The notes: generated by a model from the letters alone, not told the origin. Counted from the stretch's first letter, positions 1 to 11,623 are shown. The stretch: DNA of 64,000 nucleotides from Triparma verrucosa (GCA_030267905.1 BRXX01000420.1:1-64000); one strand, 5' to 3'. Made by a program: numbers and translations.

Positions 1-68
1 ACCCTAACCCTAACCCTAACCCTAACCCTAACCCTAACCCTAACCCTAACCCTAACCCTAACCCTAAC
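1..68. repeat. Telomere repeat array (CCCTAA)n
   Basis: About eleven perfect tandem copies of CCCTAA start at the first base of the window, so the left end is a chromosome end read on the C-rich strand (TTAGGG-type telomere). The array stops abruptly and unique sequence follows; there is no visible degenerate telomere or long subtelomeric tandem repeat before the first gene. Confidence 0.97.
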
Positions 69-584
69 ATCTTGACGAGTTCTCTGATACTACTTCGTGC
101 AGACGCTCTCCTTCGTGGTTGTTTCTCCGGACCCTCCATCGCTTCGCTTGGTTCAGCCGTTTAATTATATAAAGGAACTCTATTTACATAACCCAAAGTC
201 TTTAACATCGATTGGTTATTAATCCTTCACCTTTTGCTCCAGTCTAGAAAGGATCGATTTGCTTCACACGAACGTTGAAATATTAGGTCATTGTGCCTTC
301 GGATATTGCACAAGTTTAAGAGAGATGAAGGTCCCAGACTCGCTTCAAAAGTTTGGTGTCGACGTCTTCTACGGATGCTCCAAGCTAGTCCCTTTCGAAA
401 TTAACATTTACGACAAAAAGTAACTCTTAATGAACAAGCGAACCCTCGCCATCTGCATTTGAAATCAAAAAGCAAAAAGTATTGTATGCCCGTTCGTCAG
501 CAACCCCAATCTCCCCCCCCAATCCCCCCACCCCACCCCGACAACCTGTCGCCTCAAAACACAACACAACTTCCCCCACACCCA
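69..584. other. Subtelomeric spacer, no gene seen
   Basis: Unique sequence between the telomere and the stop codon of the first gene. It has no convincing coding frame, no RNA gene that I recognise and no tandem repeat. A short stretch near 141-152 (catcgcttcgctt) resembles the core of the introner 3' end seen elsewhere, but it is too short to call. Confidence 0.5.
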
Positions 585-3500
585 CTACTCCTCCTTGCTA
601 TCTCCGTCTCCGCCGTCGCCGCCGTCGCCGCCGCCCTCCTCCTCGTCGTCTCCTCCTCCGCTGAAGGCTGCTCCAGCCCTTCTCTCTACAAGGATGAGGA
701 CACCATTCTCGATGGTACTGAGGGCCTTCTCCTTGCTTTGCTTGGTCCTCTTGTCGATGATACTGAGGGACTCCCACCAGGTGACGAGGTTCTGGAACTC
801 GGCCAAGGAGTTGTTCCTCGTGTCCCTCTCCACCCTGAGCTGGAAGTACTCGATGTAGGAAGTGACGCCTGTGCTCAGGGCCACGGTGATTGCCACCCAG
901 CTTCCTAGCTCGACTCCGGGTACGGCCAGCACGGCTCCGGCTGATGTGAGAACGAAGACGGTGATCTCCAGGAAGGAGAGCTTATCGCTGATGGCGGGGG
1001 TGTGCTTCTCGTAGGCCAGGGCGAGGGGAATCGCCCTGTACTCGAAGTACGTCTCGATAGTAATGGGGGAGACGAAGTCGTCCTTCTCGATTGTCGACTG
1101 CTTGGAATCCTTCTGCTTTGACACCATGCTGGGCATGGTGCTGATCTTGTCGCTTCCTTTCTTCTTGGTGTCCTTTTTCGGGGGCTCCTTCGTAAAGACC
1201 AAGTTCATCTCGATATGCTTTTTCAGAATTTTGTGGAACTTCGACTCAACTCCGTCCGATGTGTCCATTCTCAGGATTTGCCCGTACACGAGCGCCCCAC
1301 TCTTCCCGACGTCGCTCTCCATCACCTTTGAGAAGATGTTCTGGATGCGCTTCACGAAGAGATTGCGCTTCTTGGAGGCCTCGTTGCCGCCGCCTCCTCC
1401 TCCACCACCTTCGTCGTCTTCGTCTGAGGAAGCAACTACACCGCCTGCGTAGGGTCCGGTGCTGGCCCTGAACATGTATATTTCGGAGACTATCAGGCTG
1501 CTAGCCATGTCGCATATCTTCCACTTCTCAGCGTACCTCTGCCTGGTAATGACCTGGCCGATCAAGGCGGTGAGGATGGGCAAGATGATGATGAAGGTGT
1601 TTACGAGGGCCTGGCCGGACTCGGTCATGCCGATGTCCGCCTTGTTGGCGTATATCGTGGAGAGGGACGCGGTGGAAACGCCGAGGACGGTGAGCCAGAT
1701 GAAGAGGGAGTTTCCCATCTGCTGGAGCGCCTTCCTATTTTCGAAAAGGACGAGGTGGCGCTTCCAAGCGTTGTAGACGACAGCCGTCTCGGCGTTTCCG
1801 ATGCCAAGCTCGGGAACTCCCGAGCCGGAGGCGGCGAAGCACCCGGTGACGGTGCCGAGAACGTCCTCGGCCGAATCCTTCACGAGGTCCACCACGACGA
1901 TGGTCTTCTGGAAGAGCATAGGGGCGCGCTGTGCCAGCTCTCGGAACATCATGATCTCGGGAATACCGAAGGTCTTCGTCCACTGGTCGACGTTGTTCAT
2001 GATTTCGATCTTGTCGAGGAGCTCGTTGGAAGTGAGCATCTCGCCGTCTGCTTGGCCCTTCATGAGCGCCTTGTGCAGGGAGGCAAAGGCCTGGGTGACG
2101 CCGCCTGCGACGAGTGAGCCGAGGAGCAAAGCGACGAGTTAGAATAAAATAAGGTAGGGTAGTTGCGATTGTGGCTGAGTACAGTGTCGCTCCCCTCCAG
2201 CCCTCACCTGTGTTGTTCATCATGACCAATGGCCGTCCGGCCTGGATCACGGCGCGGAGACGCTGGTAGGCGCGGGTCGAACCGTGCGCGCAGACGAAAC
2301 CGACGGTTCCGAGCGCCTGGCTGGGGAAGCTGCTCTCGTCGCCGTCGAGAATGATGTAGTGAGTACCGCTGGTAAAGCAGCAACTCTGGTAGTGGTAGCC
2401 CCAACGGGCGCGCTCGCCGACCTTTCCGGTCTCGGGGGCGAGGTCGGCCTTGTGCGGCTCGCAGGGTAGGTCATTGTCGACCCAGTCACGGTAGTCGTCG
2501 AACTCCTCGATGTCGTAGGCAGCCATGAACTTGACGGGCTCGTACTCGGAAGAGACGTAATCCTTCAGCGGGACGCCCTTCTTCGAAAGGGCGTCGAGCG
2601 ACGCGACCTGCTTCACCGCGTCGTCGTTGAAGAAGGTCCTGATGCGGCCGAGGCTCTCGATGACGATGACGACGGGGCGCTGGCTGGTCTGCTGCATGGC
2701 GAGCTCGAGCATGTACTGGCCCGTGGCGGAAGAACCGGCTGGGTTGGCTCTGTTGATGAAGATCCAGTTGTTGGAGAGCGAAGCGGCGTCGAGCACCGCC
2801 GAGAAGATCGTCAGCAGGCGCTGGAAGATGAGCTGGTTGATGACGATATTGGACTGCTCCTTGAGGACCTCCGGATCGTTGAAGTCCGGGCTAGAGTCAA
2901 CCTGAGTCTTCATGAGCTGAGCTTTGGACTGCTCCATCCAGTCATTGAACTGGGGTTGACTGCTGAGCTTCTTCGTCGCCAGCGCCTATTTATTTGGGGC
3001 GGGGTTAATACAGAGTGAGTCGAGTTGGTGTTAGTAGATTGCCTTCGGTTGGAGAGCGAGGAGGGGCAGAGTTCGCGACAGACGAAAACAAAACCCACCT
3101 TGGGATGCATAGAACCAGCGTCAGAGTTAATCAACATATTGGCCATCGTCAACTTCCACTTGTTCTTAACGACGGCGACGAGCTCGTTAGCAGTAAGGTG
3201 CTTCGCCCCTTGGGGCACGAACATGAACTCACTGATGGTGGAGGACTTGGCAGCGCCGGTGGCTTCGTCGCAGATTTTAGCCCTGCACATTACTATCTCA
3301 GCAGGCTTGGCCACGACTGAACCGTCGTCGCCGACGAGATTCATGGGAGGCCCGGGAACGAATCCTTCCTCGTCAGCTGCGTGGTTTTTCGGGAGAGGCA
3401 AGGTAAGTGGGGAGTGGAAAAGGGAAAGGGTTAGGTGTGGTTGGACATTCCAAACACACAAACAGGAATCAGCTGCGAACGCGGAGAAGAACCCGGGGCA

Positions 3501-3695
3501 TGGCGCAGAAGGTACTTCGCCTCTAGATGGGCCGCAAGCTTATGTATTTCGCGCAGTATCTCGCTTGAAGGCTTGTTTTTATCAAGGCATAGCAGTCGAA
3601 CCCAGGCGACAACGGTTCACGGGAACAAATACTGTTGGGATACGTTGGGACTGAAGCGTCGGCGGGGGAGGGGGCACAGCGCTGCACTCACCCAT
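585..3695 (-). CDS. LSDAT (SLOG)-SLATT/DUF4231-like membrane protein
   Basis: Predicted exons are complement(585..2104, 2208..2985, 3099..3376, 3692..3695), giving 859 aa. The first coding exon would be only ATG+G, chosen because ATGG|GTGAGT splices in frame to CAG|CTGACGAGG; an internal ATG (MNLVGDD) is the alternative start. Residues about 60-380 resemble the eukaryotic LSDAT domain found in TRPM channels: WKLTMANMLINSDAG, then SNNWIFINRANPAG and ALGTVGFVCAHGS followed by RPLVMMNNTGG. The glycine-rich ligand motifs look degenerate. Two hydrophobic hairpins follow at about 485-540 and 730-775, each next to charged helices in the style of DUF4231/SLATT. The tail is Gly/Asp/Glu-rich. In that family architecture the sensor domain binds a nucleotide-derived ligand and the membrane part acts as effector; whether this holds here is inference. 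The last intron has the shared introner 3' end. Confidence 0.68.
2105..2207 (-). mobile_element. Introner-like intron (LSDAT gene, last intron)
   Basis: On the coding strand this intron ends with TTCTAACTCGTCGC, then TTTGCTCCTCGG and CTCGTCGCAG, a duplicated form of the 3' end shared by about twenty introns in the window. The phase is 1 and the flanking exons join cleanly (MNNTG|GVTQAF). Confidence 0.7.
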
Positions 3696-4059
3696 GCTGG
3701 ATAAACTGCGGGTAGTGTTTGGATCGAAAAGATGTGACGGGGGTGTTTGGCGTTTGTTTTGCTTGTTGAGTAAGATGCAACGCGGATATCATATGCTTTT
3801 CTCGAAAGAGAAAAGTGGAAAATTACTGAAAAGTCGATATTAGGAACTCTCCTCATTCCTTGCCTCTAACGACTAAAAAAATCTGCAACAAGATAGAAGA
3901 CGGACCAGTCTCGCTAAAGTTCGCCACCGCCTGCTCCCGTCGTTATCTCCATACAAAGATAAGACCCGCAGCGAAACAACGTCTTCTTTTAACACTCTGA
4001 GTACTCCTCTCTCCCTGTAAAGCGAGCTAGTGCTACTCGCTTTGTAGCCCGTAGCTAGC
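3696..4059. promoter_or_regulatory. Divergent promoter region, 364 bp
   Basis: Non-coding spacer between two genes that start away from each other. It contains no repeat and no recognisable core promoter box; I see only that it must hold both upstream regions. Confidence 0.4.
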
Positions 4060-7000
4060 ATGTCATCTTCAACGACCCTGTTAGAGTCAATCGGCGGGAC
4101 AATCGATATAAATTTCTGTCCCTCCTGCTCTTCTCCTTCAGCTCATTTGAAGTGCTCCCGCTGTCACTCCGTCGTCTATTGCAACAAGAAGTGCCAGAAG
4201 GCGCACTGGAAGGCTCACAAAAAGACCTGCACGCAGGCGGCGAAGAACTTCGAGGAGGCGAGACTGAAGGAGGAGGAGAGGAGGAGGAAGAAGAAGGAAG
4301 AGAAGGACCGCATGGAGATGGTCGGGAGGAGCCAGGTAAGGCCCATCAAGCTTGATCAAATCAGGCTTCCTATTCGAAATGCCCCAATCCAATGACTGAC
4401 ACGAATACGCGCGCACAACAGGATGAGCTCAACATACTCATGTGTGAAAAGTCTTACGAGGAGGCTAAGAGGGAGCTCCGCCAAGCCAAGGCCGTCGTGG
4501 AGCGCCTGCAGAGGGAAACTGCCGTGGCGGAGAAGGCGCAGAAGGAGCAGCAGCAGCGCGAAAAAGAACAAGGGAAGAAATTGACTCACATTATTGACGG
4601 GATTGGGGGGGATACAGAAAAGGGGAAGGTCAAGGACGGGGACAAGAAGAAGAAGGCGAAGGGGAAGAAGACTAAGGGTCCTTTACACTCCTCTGCTGAC
4701 GCACCGGAATACGGTTCAAAGACGTACTGGAACGAGGAGTACAAGAAGGTGAGCGACGGCACGAAAAGTCGACGATGTGCAAATTCTGCTCGTCGCACTA
4801 GCCAAATTCTAACTCGTCGCTTCGCTCCTCGCAGGGCACCCGCTACAACACCTCAGGCGACTCCACCTACGAGTGGTACTGGAACTCCTACACCCGCATG
4901 CTCCCCCTCTTCCGGTCCATCTTCCACCGCTCCGACCCCGACGCCCCCCTAAAAATAATGGACTGCGGCTGCGGCAACTCCACCCTCCTCTCTGACCTCG
5001 TCAAGGACTCGGTGATCACCTTCGGCTACGGGCTCGATATTTCGTCGGAGGTCATCACGCTCATGTCGCACCACGAGGCGGACAACCTCAAGTACCACTA
5101 CCATGATTTGACGAGTCCGGTGCCTCCGCAGTTCGTCAAGAGTCATACTTTGGAGGGGGCGATTGATAAGGGTACCATCGACGCGATTTTGAGCGGAGGG
5201 AAGGATGAGGAAGGGTACAGGTGAGAGGCCCTAGTAAGAGCTTCAGTTTCACTCCCTCTACTAAAACATTTATAACACCCCAACCCGCAGGATGGCTGTC
5301 AACGGCGCGACCGCCGTGATCCTCAACGTCTTCGACACTTTAAAAATAGGCGGCAAGCTCCTGATATTCTCCAACCTTCCTCCGAAGATGGCCTTGGACT
5401 TCTTCAATTCGGTCGTGGACGACGTCGTCTGCGTCGCGGCGTACGATCCGAACGGGGAGGAGGAGGTGAGCGTGTGCGAGGACATTGCCCTACGAATTCG
5501 CCTCTGCGACTAGCTTCGCTCCAATAATTATTCCATACCCTTACATTATTCTAACTCGTCGCTTCGCTTCGGTCCTCGCAGGTCAAGCTGGGAACGGGGT
5601 TGAAGGAGGAGGCACCCACTACGACGATAGACACTCCCATCGGTTCCATCGAGAGCTCGACAAATGTTCACGTTTACAAGCTGACGAAGGTTAAGAAGAC
5701 TTCGGTCCACAAAACGCTCCAGCAGCTGAACACGCTGAATTTACTGCAGGACGAGTCGACAAAGGCGCTGAAGGAGATTCAGCTGATGAAGGAGAGGGGG
5801 GGGAAGAAGATGGAAGGGATCAAGAACGAGGTCAAGACCTTGAAGGTGAGAAGTTGAGAAGGTGTTGTTGGAAATGCGCCTCACTTATCAGCCACTACAT
5901 GCTTCTAACTCACTCCTCGGCACGTCTTTTCGCAGGAGGCGTCGAATATCGAAGAACTGGGCAGGGACGTCGACGAGGCGGCCTCGCGCCTCGGCTCCAT
6001 GGCCCTCGAAGAGCAGAAGACCGCCCAAGCTCAAGAAACGATGGACTCCGTCGTCGCGGCTGGCCACGACAAATCCCTCGCTGAATATGCAAAGTACAAG
6101 GGCAGGGAAATGCAGGGGACCGCTAAATTTATCGACTCGGAGGGTAGAGAGGTGGGGACGTGGTCGCAGAACAGGGAGGACGTCAACATCGTTATAGATT
6201 GCGAGGGATTGGGAATGAAGAGGTTTGACAAGGACAGCGTTGGTGTTGAATTCGATAAGAAGGGCGTGAGTTGCACTTTGAAGAGGTTCGACGTCGCCGC
6301 TGATGATGATGCTGCTAGTGACTGCGGTGAATTCGAGGAGGACGAGAATGTCATTAGCATCCGGAAGGATTTCAGCTACGAGTACAACGTCAACGAGAGC
6401 ACGTGGTTCATTGAAGACAGCACTTCGATCGTTCTGAGCCTCGTCAAGAGGAACGTCAACGAGGCGTGGGAGAGGTTGGGCGATACCGACGAGGAGGTTG
6501 TAAAGTTCAGGGACTACGAGAAGGTGGGAAAGGCCATGGCAAACGAAGACGACGAGGACACTCAATCTTCCGCCCTCCCCTCCGCCGCGTACGACTCGGA
6601 CCTCAGCATCGTGAATATAACCTCCAAGAGCGTAAAGGTGAACTTCGCCTTGACTCCGAAGAAGGTGAGAAGAAGCTGCGAGGAGCGAAGTACCATCCTA
6701 AAATACAAAAAATACCTTCACCAACTCGTTAACACGCCAATCTTCATTATCGTCGCAGCCCTCGAAGGATTTCAAGGGCGCGAGCGTCGAAAGGGACTAC
6801 GTCGTCCTCTGCGACATTGAAACGCCTTACGAGGACAGTTTCAGGGATTACGTCGGTTTCGAGTACTTGTTCGATGACGATTCCGAGGAGGCGATTCAGA
6901 ACAGAGAAATCTCCTCCTCGTTGAACTCCACGCTGACGTTCCCCTTTCCCTCCTCCCCCTCTGCCTCGGCCAAAACGTACGAATTCAGGCACCTGCACGT

Positions 7001-8337
7001 TACCAAGAGCCTCATCTCGACCTCCCTCACCTTCACCTCCTCCGGGTTGATAAACCACCTCCGCGTTTTGAAGGAAGGTCTAGAATGCCTGATCGATTAT
7101 TCGGGGAACATCGGCGCGGGGTACTTGTACCTATCTGGAATCGAATTGGGAGATGGACTGGATATCGAAGTCTCCAAGGAGACCAGCTCTTGGACGATAA
7201 TTGAAAACGGCTCGCCCCTGGTCGAAGGTCACTTCAAGCTGAGTTCCGGAACCGCGTGCGGAGGCGGAGTCTTCCGGCTCGAATTCTACCCCGACTTCGA
7301 CGAGACCGTCCTCTTAAAATCCAACGTGACCAATACCTCCTCCACCCCCTTGGAAGTTCTGAACTCCCTCTCCTGCGGTTTCTGCTCCAACTCCCTTTTC
7401 GCCAGCTCCATAAAGAAGACCGGCCCCCTCCCCTCCTACTACTGGGACGAAGTATCCGACTACCTCTCCTGCCACACCGAGGCCACCGTCGACTTCAATT
7501 CCTCCGACGTAAAGGCCTCCCCCGGCGCAGTCTACGAGGACGACCGCTGCTTCCTCTGCGCCTCCTCAGACCTTGGAGACAACGCCGAGTGCCTAAACGG
7601 CGTAGAAGGGTACGGTGAGAAGGAAGGCAACACAATAAAAATCAACCAAGACATCAACTACAGAGGCACGAGAAATTACACCAGCACCGGCTTGCCCATA
7701 TCGTGCACTCGTTGCTGTTCGACGTTGGGGTACTGCAACCCCGAGAACCCCACGAGCGTGCGTTTGTACAAGCATCTAGTGGATCACGGCGGGCTGTCGA
7801 AGTTTTTGATCAACGAGCTGATACGTTACGCGACCAGTCTGGCTTGTTATATTTTCTGCGGCGTCAACGGGAGCGACATGGTCGTTGTCAAGTTGATTAA
7901 TTGGGATTCGAGGATATGGGAGGACTCGGAGTGGAAGAAGTGCGCCAAGGTCATTTGGAGCGAGACAGAGGCGGAGGAGGAGGTCGAGGGCGAGGAGGCC
8001 ATCGAGGAGATGTTCAAGTGGGTTGATGAGTGCTGCCTTCCCGGAGGTGGGAAGTTAGGTGGAGGAGGGTTGGAGAACGAGAACAAAGGCAGTAAAGTTA
8101 AAATGCACCTGAGCGATGAAGAGTATAGAGAATTTAGGTGAGAGAGAGGTTGCGAGGAGCGGAGCGAGGAGGAGCGAAGCGACGAGATTGAAACGGGATT
8201 CTAACTCTCGGATGAATTATCGTCGCAGATCGATGCTCAAGCAGAGAAGCACCGTGCTTCCAAGCGACGTGTGCGAAGGTGTGTGTGTGTCCCAGGGCTT
8301 CAAGAGCGGCGGTAATTTGGCGTTGATCGTGATGTAA
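4060..8337 (+). CDS. MYND zinc-finger, methyltransferase and CS-like domain protein
   Basis: Eight exons (4060..4335, 4422..4748, 4835..5220, 5291..5465, 5582..5845, 5936..6664, 6759..8137, 8229..8337) join in frame to 1214 aa. Residues 20-57 form a complete MYND finger (CPSC, CSRC, YCNKKC, H and final C). A Lys/Glu-rich coil follows. Residues about 190-390 carry a class I SAM-dependent methyltransferase: YWNEEY before the core is typical of the METTL13/EEF1AKMT4 group, and DCGCGNS is motif I. Residues about 545-670 (GTWSQNREDVNIVIDCEGL, then NESTWFIEDSTSIVLSLVK) look like a CS/p23-like fold. The last 500 residues are unrecognised. A protein-lysine methyltransferase with chaperone-type interaction domains is the likely role; the substrate is unknown. 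Several introns carry the introner 3' end. The stop lies 26 nt from the stop of the convergent neighbour. Confidence 0.85.
4749..4834 (+). mobile_element. Introner-like intron, archetypal 3' end
   Basis: It starts GTGAGCGACGG and ends with TTCTAAC directly followed by TCGTCGCTTCGCTCCTCGCAG-type sequence (last 28 nt). Read through in frame, this end encodes ILTRRFAP, a peptide that recurs at other intron ends (5540s, 17600s, 35540s). This is the cleanest copy of the shared element. Confidence 0.8.
5466..5581 (+). mobile_element. Introner-like intron
   Basis: The 3' end reads TTCTAACTCGTCGCTTCGC and then TTCGGTCCTCGCAG, a near copy of the end at 4807-4834 with a small insertion. Phase closure of the exons on each side supports the boundaries. 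Confidence 0.75.
8138..8228 (+). mobile_element. Introner-like intron with inverted 5' arm
   Basis: Just inside the GTGAG donor lies GCGAGGAGCGGAGCGAGG followed by AGGAGCGAAGCGACGAG, the reverse complement of the usual 3' end. The 3' side keeps TTCTAACTC and TCGTCGCAG but is otherwise diverged. This is the best example of the element's 5' inverted arm. Confidence 0.7.
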
Positions 8338-8363
8338 ATAATTAAGAATCGTGAACTATTTTA

Positions 8364-10837
8364 TTATACAACGGCGCCTATGAACATTCCTTCTTCGAGT
8401 TGTCCGGCTGAAATTCCGCGGATTGATCTTTGCTTTTTTGTTTCCGTTTCGCCCCTAGATTTATGTTCGATTTGGACTCGGACTAGCATGGTCATGTTGA
8501 CGAGAGCAGCGAAAGATATGCTGCCCAGTCCCGTCATCCCTACGTTCCATAGCGTGCTGGTCATGTCTCCTTCAACTCCAAGAACGCTCAGGAGAAAGAG
8601 CGAAGCTACCGCAGTGATTGTCGTGAGTCCTCCCTGCATCTTCTGCCACAATTTCAAACCCTTCAGCGAAGCGATTGATGAGAGTTCCCAAGCCATTTCC
8701 CTTTGAACGCTCTTCGGCACCGTCTTGTTGGTGACCGACAATCCCGTTAATAATACGAGGTACAAGGATAGAAACATCGCCGCCCTTGAAGTATTGGTGC
8801 ACTGCCCGTTATCAAAAGATTCTTGACTGATGAAACACGAAATTGCCTCGAATGAGAAGAAGAGCATCGTACCCATGGCTGCCGTGCACTTCACCAAGAC
8901 TGTCTGACACAAGAAATGAGACAGCTCCTGAGGTGGAAGCTTCGCCGCAGATTTTCGGAGCTTCGATCCTAGCCAGAAGACTAAAAACCAAAGAGGGATC
9001 CGTACGGTGGCGACCCACCCTCTAAGTGTAGATCCCTTTCGGAAATAACCAACAGCACTACCAACTTCGCTGACAATAGCAAATGTGAAGAAGTGAAAGT
9101 AGAGGAAGCGCTTGTAGCCGGCATCCGTTCTCTTGGGCTTGTAAACCACTGCCATCACCCATGAAAGTGCGGCGATGGGTAATATTATATTTCCCATTGA
9201 GTCGTACTTATCCTCCAGCGTCGCACCGTAACAAATGTTCAGCCCTGAGTATGTCGACGTGAAAAGAAAGCTAACGCCCACAAAAACCCAAGAGCACTGG
9301 CCCGATGAATATCGAATACGTATTAGAATTTCAGAGGCCCACTTCACACAATTGAACTCCTCCCCACTCACCTCCTCGACTGGCTCCTCAAGTTCCGTCC
9401 CTCGTTCTTCTACCTGGCCACTTTCGGATAATTCGAACCTCCTACTCTGCGCCTTCAAGCTGGAAGATGTCTCGGAAATGAAAACTCCAGTAGTCGCTAC
9501 AAAGCCAGTAAGCCCAACGACAGTAACCGTCGTCTCATCGAACTCATCGGCGCTCATCATGGAGAAGAGAAAGATTCCGCAGACGCCGGTCACCAGGGTC
9601 AAAACCCCTTGCGCCCCACGTTGAAGTGAGATATCCTTCATCCTCGCGACCTTCTCGATCGACAAGTTCAAGTCTTTTCTCCACTCGCTCCTAACGCTTC
9701 CCTGAACTAACTTCGTTATCCACCAACCTAGGAGGTAGACTGATATCAGCATCGAGCAAGATGAGGTGTCGGAACATTCGGCCAAGCTCCCTTTCTCGAA
9801 CATGCACTTTGTTGTCCTGAAGAGAAGGAAATAAATTGTAAATAGGGTTTGCAACCCGCCTTTGAAGAGCGTATCGACCAAGAACGCTTCGAGGTCTTTG
9901 TCTGGTAGTCGCCCAATGGCTGTTCGGAGTTTTAATCCATAATGGAATAAGAGTGTCTGAATTGCAAGTCGTGCGAAGTATGAAATAATTCCGCCGAAGT
10001 CTCCCTCCCTAAATTCATACACCGCCCAAGACATCTCGCTTATGAAAGCAAAGCTCGTGAAATGCAGGCGCAGCTTCCGCATATCCTCCAGACTCCTCCT
10101 CCTTGGCTGGCATAATACGGATCCTGTGTATAGTAATAACACGGTAGGTAACGAGGCTGTGGACAGCGTTTTGTAAAACTCGTCCATAGTTACAGCCCGA
10201 GCAACACAAACTGCAGACTCAGACGTGGTCGCCAAAATTCCGATATAAAACCAGAACGAGGATGCCTCCACCAACGTTCCGTTAGAGGAAGACTCGCCCT
10301 GATCCAATTGTCCCGTCTCCTCCGCCTCACGTCTCATCTCTCCCCTTATGACGACCAGCTTCCAGACCGCCGTCGTTGTAAGGCTGACGCACCCAACGGT
10401 CATCGCCGTTGTCATGAGGACTCTTTCAGGCTTGTCGTCAAAGTCCCCTTCAGCGCCGTAGTTTCCCAAGAGATAAAGCGCGCAAACTGCTGCAATGGCA
10501 AGTCCGAGGCACTGGACGATCTCTTCGACGTTCAAGTCCATGATCACAACCTTCCTGAGAGACACAAGGTGCCTTTCTAGAATTCTTTTCGGAGCGAGGC
10601 GACTGAAGATCCTAACGATAAGATAGAGGCAAATCATTATTCCAAGCCCCGTCTGTGAGTAAAGCGTTCTGTTACAACCTTCAAAATCTCCAATTCTCGC
10701 GTCACACTGAATACTTCCAAAGAGAAGGAACCCAAGCTGCACCAACCCGATCAACAGACCCTCTTTCATCACGCCTTCCGTGAGCAATTCCGAGAGCTCT
10801 TTATCGGTGAGACGGGCGATATTACTTGAAATTTAAA
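8364..10837 (-). CDS. Tandem-repeat multi-pass membrane protein, unknown function
   Basis: One long frame of more than 800 aa with many hydrophobic segments. It consists of repeated units of about 330 aa. Each unit has a block like (K/Q)P(K/R)R followed about 70 residues later by L(P/T)(P/D)(Q/K)(E/D)L, then four to five membrane helices (KLPPQELSHFL, RLPDKDLEAFL, RLTDKELSELL). Two units are complete here and the end of a third is at the N-terminus, so the frame is the C-terminal part of a longer protein. The first ATG inside the frame (10769) would start in the middle of a unit. The matching upstream part lies at 10838-11623 but is separated by a frame change. I do not recognise the family; a transporter or receptor role would be a guess. 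Confidence 0.75.
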
Positions 10838-11623
10838 AAATATTGGTAGTAGCAGTAGATTTACTGAGATACCTGCGAGAATAGAAATCTGGTATCTCTT
10901 CCAATCCGACCTTGAAATGTGAACCCATCCCCAACACAAAAAGAAATAAACTGCTTGGACGCAAAGTAATAGTTTATACTTCCAATCGTTTCGTCGAGGC
11001 TACAAATTTGTGGGGTTAGCGACGCAAAAGCAACTAGGTATTATTAACAGTTCAGACGAAAAGCTCACCTTCAGCATGAAAGATATCAACGTTGCAAAAG
11101 CGTATGTTGGCAGTAACGTCATCGTCCAGAAATCCCTTATTCTTCATTTACTGAAGGTCCCATAGCGCGAGCCTGCAAAGATGACATACGTAGCAAGTAT
11201 CGGGTAAATCGACGTAATGGCGAATGTCAAAACGGAGTAAACCGTGTGGCACTCCGTCACCAGAACCGGCCCCTCTCGTGCCGAAATTTCCGACGACGTA
11301 AGGGACGGTGGCTGTTCTTGATCCGCTTCGGGAGGAAGGCTGTCGACGTCCCGTGCGTCTGCATCGGTGTCTTCGGCGTGTTCATTGCTGTCAGTCTTGT
11401 TCTCCTCCTCCTCCGGTTCAGACACCCTCGTTTCCCCCAGAGGATTGCGTGAAACTGTGCTGGGTTCTATCAATTCGATGCCCGACGCGTCAGGGCTAGG
11501 GGGTGGGGGTAGTGTTCTGTCGCCTTCCCCCCCTGACTCCTCAGCAACGTCCGTGGGATGAGGAGAGGGGACATCAAGGTTCTCTTCCCTCTCTGGCCCA
11601 ACTTCCGAGTGTGGGGAGGACAT
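10838..11623 (-). pseudogene. Broken 5' part of the repeat membrane protein gene
   Basis: An ATG at 11623 opens a 159-codon acidic N-terminal region followed by a hydrophobic start of the first repeat unit (ECHTVYSVLTFAITSIYP). The frame meets TGA at about 11144, yet the same frame continues straight on with unit-like sequence (TMTLLPTYAFATLISFMLK). It then passes a well-formed intron (GTGAGC...TTTGTAG, about 11002-11066) into PRRNDWKYK, which aligns with PKRTDAGYK and PRRRSLEDM in the later units. Near 10838 the homology shifts frame before RLTDKEL. So the N-terminal unit is present but carries one nonsense codon and one frameshift. Either these are sequencing errors or the gene is decaying or truncated. 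Confidence 0.6.

Noticed and set aside
3560..3660. Possible tRNA fragment around GGTTCGACT on the minus strand
   Set aside because: No acceptor stem or anticodon arm could be folded by eye around it; it lies within the first intron of the LSDAT gene.
4800..4870. Recurring peptide ILTRRFAP(R) in several frames, looking like a conserved motif in proteins at 4.8, 5.5, 17.6 and 35.5 kb
   Set aside because: It is the translation of the shared intron 3' end, not protein sequence; in each case the frame is interrupted by a good donor and the acceptor lies at the end of the motif.
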